The notes beneath the pieces were generated by a model. The model was not told where the DNA came from. It saw only the letters and a list, made by a program, of their open reading frames with translations, and ran no database searches. From positions 930,001-994,000 of the forward strand of contig NW_025408679.1 in assembly GCF_020360975.1 (NCBI RefSeq): a DNA stretch of 64,000 bases. The letters run 5' to 3'. Below are positions 58,045-64,000 of this stretch, one piece after another (positions within the stretch are counted from its first letter, which is position 1; each line of letters opens with the position of its first letter). Origin of the DNA: Hirsutella rhossiliensis. Lineage: Eukaryota; Ascomycota; Sordariomycetes; Hypocreales; Ophiocordycipitaceae. The position numbers and the translations under genes were made by a program.

Positions 58045-60706
58045 GGGACAGGATGGGCGGTGGAATGGCCTGACGACCGGCTTTTAAAGAGGCATGGAAC
58101 GAAGAAGAGAATGGTGTGGGGGAGGTGGCCGCTCCGTACGGACGGCTGCTGGCCCGGCCAGGATTATCGAGCTGCAGGCAAAGTACAAGATGTGGCAGCG
58201 AGCAAGGGCTCGATGGGACCCGGGTGTCTGGGACTGGGTGGCGCGCCAGTCGATTTCCCCTGCGAGGCAGCGGTCCCACCGGCCGTCAGAGCTTGTCCGG
58301 AGCCCGGCCCTTGTCTTCTCTCCTCTTTCCTCGTTACTACAGAACGAAGTGGCCGCAGGAGACCCGGTACAACCTACGACCATGATGCGTGCTTGACAGC
58401 AGGCCCTGTGTAACGGGCAACAAGCTTTGATGACCAAGCCAAGTCTTGCCGTACGCAAGGACATGCTGAGGGGACAGTCGGCATGGGGGATGGGCTTGCT
58501 AGCGCCGACGCCTTCCCGTGACAGGGGGGGAGGATGCTGGTGCCCGAGCGGACGGGTCCGGGGCGAGGGCGTGAGTGGGGCCGAACCGCCTCGCTGGGTC
58601 AGACGCTCGCAGCCACAAGAGCACAGCGGCCAGGGGCAAGGAGACGCGGAGTCAGCCGACGACTGTCGGGCCAGGCAAGGGCCAAGCCAAGCACCCGCAG
58701 CTGGGAGGGTGGGTGCGAGGTGACAAGAGAGTGCTTGAAGTTCTAGAGGGTCAACTTCCTCTTCGGGAGAATGGCCCGCGAGGCTTTTTGTTGCAGAGAT
58801 GACTCGACGGCTTGGCTTTGATGCATCCTTGTCGGCGCTTGTGGATGGAACAAGTCGTGGGTCGAGACTGATCGCGGACGGGTGTTGCATCACGACAAGC
58901 ACTGATGCTGATGAGCGTGGTCTCAACGCGGGTTCGCTTCTTCATCCGTCTCGGTCAGCCCTACGGATACAGGCCGCTGGTCTGCCGAGCTCCGCCAACA
59001 AAGTCATGGGCGGCGCTGTTAGTCGAGGTTGTCGTATTCCACCCAGCCCTGAGAGCCGGGACAGAGAAGCGAGAGATTTGCCCTCTTGCCACGGGGGCCG
59101 TTCTCTCCCACAACGACGGAATGGACGTTAGGGTACCAAGTACTGTGCGGGAAAGGGGGAGCTTCTTGCAGGCGAGTGGGCAGTTCCAGAACAGTTGCGT
59201 GCCACGGAGCGGCAGGAAGAGACGCTCGCTGTTGGCCCGAAGGATGGATGGTTGGTGTGTCGGTCGAGAGACGGGAACTTTGCTTGCGCCGAGCAAAGCC
59301 ATCTTCTCTTGTCCCCAAGCCTACTTGGAGCGGCCAGGTCGACGGCTGGGAGGGCAGAGAGCAAAAAGCAACGGGGGGAGGGTGGAAATTGAGGACGTCT
59401 CGAGTGCCGGGCTGGAGCCAACAGGCGAAACGAAGGCTGCCGGGGTGGTATGCGAGCTAGAGATGCAGGAGACAGCTCGGCCGCAGGAGTTCGGATGGTG
59501 CGAGGTCGTGGGATCTGTCATCTCTGGCTGAAGGAGCTGGACCGGGCAGGCGCCTGGACGACGAATGACGGACGACGCTGGTCGAAGAGCGTCGACTCTG
59601 TTTCCTCAGGGCGTCGAGTTTGGACGTAAGCACGATGCCGCGATGCCCCGAATTGGCCCAATGGCCGACAAACAACGCACAAAGAGCGTGCCTGCGCATG
59701 CTTGGGGGAACCGACGGCTCGGTTCTGTTGGCTGGCTGGGCTGGGGGCCGATTGTGATTGCGATTGCGTGCAGAAGCTGGGACGGGGCGCCTCGCAGAGG
59801 AGGGATACAACGCGCGAGGTGGCGGTGGACTGACGGAGAGAGGTGAGCAGGTAATAATCGACCTTTGTCGTGATGGGCTTGACATGGAAGGAGTTGGTGA
59901 GCGGTCAGTCGCGTTGCTCTTTCCCGTCCATGTCGCCATCATCTAGGTGCCTACCTAGGTTGTTTGCCCAGCGGGATACGAAATAATTACCTTGTTGCTT
60001 GTACATATCTACCTTGGGTAGGTACCTAGCGTACCTACCTACCTACCTACCACCTACCTTAGGTAGGTAGGTATTACTCAGGCTTCATCTCGGGAGCGTT
60101 CAGGGACCTACAGGCTACAGGGCGGGCAGAGCACCGGCCCACTCATCACGTTCGGGGACTGTCGCTGGTTTCCTCGTCATGTAAGTGATCAAGGCCTGAA
60201 TAGTAATCACGAGTGCGCTGAAGACTTATCTGAGCAGTGACATGATCTTATCAGGAGGCTGCAGGCTCGACCCTTGCCGCTGCCCATTAATGTTATTTTT
60301 GGTCTTCCTAGTCCAGCGGGTGCTCGAGAAACGACCTCGGCCGTTGCAGCCAAGCGCGGGATGCTTGCAATCGGGAACCAAAATCATGCCACGCATCCGT
60401 CAGCCGCGTGCTAGTACCGTACCTACCTATGCACCGCACCTACCTAGACAGATGGGTATTATTAAGTTACCGCCGATGGAGACCTGCTGTGTCATGCAGG
60501 CCGCCGCGGACAGTACGGTCCGGTGGCCCGGGAGTTGCGGAAACGACGTCATCCTCCCCGGATGCGACAAAATCCTCTGCCAGCCACCGGCCGACGCGGC
60601 ATCGCAAGCTTCCTAGATATACTCTCTCCGTCTCTCTCCCTGGCCATTGGGCTCCCTCTGAGCCTCTGTTGCCGCTTCCACGCCGAGCATCGCGTCCCCC
60701 TCCGAC
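58045..60706. other. Long divergent intergenic region
   Basis: About 2.7 kb between the divergently transcribed 57,079-58,044 gene and the phosphate-carrier gene. Long open frames exist on both strands (for example 58,084-58,926, - and 58,905-59,531, +), but they are GC-rich, low in hydrophobic pattern and match nothing I know. Much of 58,100-59,900 could be a long leader of the minus-strand gene. The (TACC)n cluster at 60,011-60,074 lies between the two presumed promoters. Confidence 0.4.
60011..60074. repeat. (TACC)n/(GGTA)n cluster with hairpin potential
   Basis: GGGTAGGTACCTAGC then several ACCT units and an inverted AGGTAGGTAGGT. The two arms can pair around CCTACCTTAGG. Similar TAGGTACCT-type words recur at 59,945-59,960 and 62,298-62,321. 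Confidence 0.6.
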
Positions 60707-61731
60707 ATGGCTCCCAAGAAAGACGAGCTGCCGGCCTTTTCCCTCGGCGACTATGCCAAGTTCTTCGCCGCCGGTGCCCTGGCCGCCACGTCCACCCATG
60801 GGGTAAGTGGTACTGCTAGAGGAGAGGGCAAAGGTCGGGCTGGAAACGGACAAGAGGACTGACCTGACCCTTCTGACAGGCCGCGACGCCCATCGACGTC
60901 GTCAAGACGCGCATCCAGGTCGACGACTCGATGAAGGGGCTCAACATGCTCCGCGCCGGCCGCGCCATCGTCGCCAAGGAAGGTGCCTCGGCCCTGCTTA
61001 CCGGTTTTGGCCCAACAGCTGTTGGTTACCTTGTCCAGGGCGGGAGCAAGTTCGCCGGCTACGAGTTCTTCAAGAAAAAGTACATCTCCATGCTTGGCGG
61101 CCCCGCCGAGGCCGTCAACAAGCGCACCGCCGTCTACCTGTCGGCCAGTGCCACGGCCGAGTTCTTTGCCGACATCCTGCTGTGCCCGCTCGAGGCGACG
61201 CGCATCCGCCTCGTCTCGCAGCGTGGCTACGCCTCGGGCCTCAGCACCGGCTTTATGCGCATGGCCCGAGAGGAGGGCTTGCGCGGATTCTACTCGGGCT
61301 TCGTCCCTCTGCTCTTCAAGCAGGTGCCCTTTGCCGTCGGCCAGTTCTCGGTCCACGAGGCCGCCAACGAGGTCATCTACCGCGCCATGGGGCCCGAGCG
61401 CAAGGCCCGCCTCACGTCGCTCGAGTCGACAGCCGTTGAGCTGACGTCGGGCCTCGCCGCCGGTGCCGCCGCCGCCGTGCTCTCCCACCCGGCCGACACG
61501 CTGCTGTCGGCCATCAACAAGGGCGCCGGCGACAGCAAGCAGGGCGCCACCAGCCGCATGTTCCAGCTCGCCCGCGAATTTGGCCCCCGCCGTCTGCTCC
61601 TGTCCGGCCTGGGCCCGCGTCTGGTCATGACGTGTGCCCTGGTGTCGGGCCAGTTTGTCATCTATGCGCGCTGCAAGGAACTCACGGGAGCCCCGCCGGG
61701 CATCGAGATTCACAAGGAAGAGTCGCTGTGA
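60707..61731 (+). CDS. Mitochondrial phosphate carrier (MIR1/PIC2 type)
   Basis: Exons 60,707-60,802 and 60,880-61,731 (77-base intron, phase 0) give 315 residues, close to yeast Mir1. This is a mitochondrial carrier of three repeats in the inner membrane, importing phosphate with protons (or exchanging hydroxide) for ATP synthesis. The three signature motifs are PIDVVKTR at 36-43, PLEATRIR at 135-142 and PADTLLS at 236-242. The phosphate-carrier context around the first (ATSTHGAATPIDVVKTRIQVD) and GFGPTAVGYLVQGGSKF and FVPLLFKQVPFAVGQF identify the subfamily. The intron falls just before the first motif. The first ATG (60,707) gives a short N-terminus without a cleaved presequence, as usual for Mir1. 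Whether it corresponds to yeast MIR1 or PIC2 was not settled. Confidence 0.93.
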
Positions 61732-63183
61732 AGGAGCAAGGTAGCCATGGAGTTTGCGGGAGTTTCTTCCTTGGAGTCCAAAGGCATCTAGAGTCTGTAC
61801 TGTTTTCATCTTTTCGATTCGCAAGAACCTGAGGCATGGCCATCAAGACGGCCAGACAGACTTGGTGATTTGGGGTGGGTGGCTGAACTCGGTGTTGTCA
61901 AAGCCGTAGACGTGAGAGCATTAATCTTGTCCACGGCTGCAAGCTGCTTGTTCACGCTGGAACAGTCATCATCGGGTGACTTGGCGATGGCCTGGGACCA
62001 AAGCACAAGTAGAGTCGAAGAATGACTTGACAGCCGGTAGGTTAGAGGTCAGGACCATGAATGGAAGAGGAGAGCCATGCCTGAGGGCAGGTGCCGGAGG
62101 GCTACGGATGGTCGATGGAAAGGGGGTTGCGTCAGAACCACCGTTGCACCGGCGTGCACCTAATTGTTAGGTGCACCGTGTTATTGTTCCTGATGTCTAC
62201 CTACCCTACGTTGTTCCGACTCAATTGCCCCTATGCCTCGAGTACTAGGTATCTACTTAGGTACAACCTGAAGTCGTCAAGTGCCCAAGGCTACTAAGGT
62301 AGGTACTACCTAGGTACCTTGACTCCTGGAGGGCAAGCCACTCGTCCCGCTCACTTGGGGGGAATACACTAACAGCCGCACCTAAGCAGACGTGCAGGTG
62401 GTAGCAGCAGGGCGGTAGAGGGTACCGTGACTATTTGGCATATCTCGGCGAGGTGTGAGTACTGGATATCTGTGGCTGGCGCCCCAAGTGGTTCAGGTGG
62501 GTGGATGGCGCCCGGGGCTTCTTTTTAGAGCACCGAGACCCTCCCTGGCGGTTGTGTGGTCACTCTACTTACCTACCTACTACCTGTCAGGTCAGACATT
62601 TTGCAGTCTTTTCAAGCCGTCAGCTTACCGTACAGCAAGACTTGTTGCTTGCCCGGCCAAGGGCCTCTTCATCGGGAAATCAGGTACCGAAACAGGGGGG
62701 AGAGTCCGGGTACAGTACAGTACGGAGTACGGAGTACAGGAGCCGAGGCTGATCAAGGGGCAGGGCGAATCCACAATTGGGGCCGACATTTATTGGGGCC
62801 CACTGGAAATACTCCCCGAGAATCAAAGTACCGGTACTTGCACCGGGCAGAAAGTGGCCCCTGGCAAGGGGTGGCTCTCGTCTGTCTGTCGCTGCCCCGG
62901 ACGGCAATCAAGTAACGGCCACGACACCCCAAACCGTCCGTCACCACCATCCTCGCCCATCCGACAGCCATCAGCCGAGCCAGCCCTTGTTGCCGGCACT
63001 CTCTTCTCTTCTCTTCTCTTGTCTCCTCCCCGGCCCGTCCCGTCTCTTGGCTCGTCTCCCGAAACGCTGCGCAATTGGACCAAACGGCCACAACGACACG
63101 TTGATCCTCCGACCCCGGGTCCTAGGGCATCCATCGCTGCCACGCCCACGGCCACATGTCCATGCGTTGAACGACCACCTGCC
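61732..63183. other. Intergenic region with short simple repeats
   Basis: No gene recognised in 1.45 kb. It contains TAGGTACC-type words at 62,298-62,321, a GTACGGAGTAC direct repeat cluster at about 62,712-62,740, and a pyrimidine tract at 63,000-63,060 (TCTTCTCTTCTCTTCTCTTG) that is probably in the kexin promoter or leader. Confidence 0.45.
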
Positions 63184-64000
63184 ATGGACCCTGCATCACC
63201 CGCTCGTCGCTCGCCCCCCCGCCCCAGCCGGCGACTCTATGACAGGTATGACTACTACGTCGTTCACCTGGCTCAATCCGTCTCCCCCGACCAAGTCGCA
63301 GACCGCTTCGGCATGCAAAACGATGGCCCGCTCCCGAGTCTCAGCGACCACTTCCTCTTGCGTGCCCGCAAGACACACCACGACGTGCTAAAACGGGAGC
63401 TTCAGGAGCACAGGCGCAGGAAACGAGACTTGGCCGGCCCCGATGTCCTCGACGGCGTCTTGCTGGCCAGGAAGCAGGTGCCGCGCATGCGTCTCGAGAA
63501 GCGCTTCATTCCCCCTCCCCCCGACTCAGCCCTCGACCTCCGCGCATCTAGTCCCTCGGCCGATGCTGCCACTGTCGAGAGGCAGAATCTGCTCATGGAC
63601 AAGCTCAACATCAGGGATCCCATATTCAAGGAGCAGTGGCACCTCATCAACACCCTCCAGCCCGGCCACGATATCAACGTCACCGGCCTTTGGCTCGAGG
63701 GCACCACTGGCTTCAATGCCACCGTCGCAATCATCGACGATGGCATCGACATGCACAGTGACGATCTGAAGCAAAACTACTTTGCCGAGGGCTCCTGGGA
63801 CTTCAACGACAACCAAGCCGTCCCCGAGCCAAAGCTGTCAGACGACAGGCACGGCACCCGCTGCGCTGGCGAGGTCGCTGCCGTCCGGAACGACGTCTGC
63901 GGCATCGGCGCCGCCTACAACGCCCGCGTCGCCGGCATCCGAATCCTCAGCAAGCCCATCAGCGACGCCGACGAGGCCGACGCCATGGTCTTTGGGAACC
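63184..64000 (+). CDS. kexB: Kexin-type proprotein convertase, 5' part (right edge cuts it)
   Basis: Open from ATG 63,184 to the window edge (272 codons). It is a subtilisin-family (S8) calcium-dependent endoprotease of the late Golgi that cleaves secreted precursors after Lys-Arg. The prodomain (about 20-107) ends in RLEKR-FIPPPP (K106-R107), the likely autocleavage site, with an internal RRRKR as well. The catalytic domain shows DDGID with the active Asp at 185 and RHGTRCAGEVAA with the active His at 223, the same 38-residue spacing as yeast Kex2. The active Ser, P domain and membrane anchor lie beyond the window. The N-terminus MDPASPARRSPP lacks the expected signal peptide, so the true start may lie in another exon upstream; no better ATG occurs in this frame back to 62,701. 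Confidence 0.9.
   Translation, partial: MDPASPARRSPPRPSRRLYDRYDYYVVHLAQSVSPDQVADRFGMQNDGPLPSLSDHFLLRARKTHHDVLKRELQEHRRRKRDLAGPDVLDGVLLARKQVPRMRLEKRFIPPPPDSALDLRASSPSADAATVERQNLLMDKLNIRDPIFKEQWHLINTLQPGHDINVTGLWLEGTTGFNATVAIIDDGIDMHSDDLKQNYFAEGSWDFNDNQAVPEPKLSDDRHGTRCAGEVAAVRNDVCGIGAAYNARVAGIRILSKPISDADEADAMVFGN

Noticed and set aside
58084..59531. Long frames on both strands (280 and 208 residues)
   Set aside because: Overlapping frames in GC-rich DNA with no family-like sequence and no supported splice structure; kept as intergenic.

Overview
The window looks like the chromosome of a filamentous ascomycete (Pezizomycotina, plausibly Sordariomycetes/Hypocreales). The genes carry short GT-AG introns of about 50-85 bases, the tRNA-Lys(CTT) has a short anticodon-loop intron, and a large repeat block shows repeat-induced point mutation (RIP): CpA and TpG are almost gone and have become TpA, while CpG survives. 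Taxonomy below class level is a guess.

Layout. 1 to about 36,290 is a gene-free, RIP-saturated transposon graveyard. 1-23,720 holds at least four copies of one Ty1/Copia LTR retrotransposon in both orientations. Two are complete minus-strand copies: 8,324-14,608 with paired 456-bp LTRs and 17,365-23,716 with paired 486-bp LTRs, each with a candidate 5-bp target duplication. The rest are plus-strand truncated or edge-cut copies. 23,720-36,290 holds degenerate non-LTR (LINE) relics and other repeats. The block ends abruptly at about 36,290, and a broken short-chain dehydrogenase/reductase gene on the minus strand sits right at the edge (about 36,430-37,160).

The right half is normal-composition DNA. 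In order: a four-exon gene for a homologue of the bacterial/Penicillium ethylene-forming enzyme (39,331-40,571, +); a GC-rich, non-RIPped but frameshifted Tad-like LINE (41,903-47,756, -) with a 17-bp target-site duplication; HMG-CoA reductase (48,683-52,294, +); nicotinamidase (52,551-53,372, -); tRNA-Lys(CTT) (53,927-54,012, -); a 24-bp minisatellite; an unrecognised 343-residue basic protein (55,536-56,567, +); an unrecognised 301-residue two-exon protein (57,079-58,044, -); a mitochondrial phosphate-carrier-type protein (60,707-61,731, +); and the 5' part of a kexin-type proprotein convertase (63,184 to the right edge, +).

The housekeeping genes (sterol synthesis, NAD salvage, mitochondrial phosphate import, secretory processing) do not form an obvious pathway cluster. 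The most interesting gene is the ethylene-forming-enzyme homologue, stranded between the RIPped block and a LINE insertion. It keeps the Fe(II) and 2-oxoglutarate ligands and most of the arginine pocket but differs at a few positions from the Pseudomonas enzyme, so whether it makes ethylene is open.
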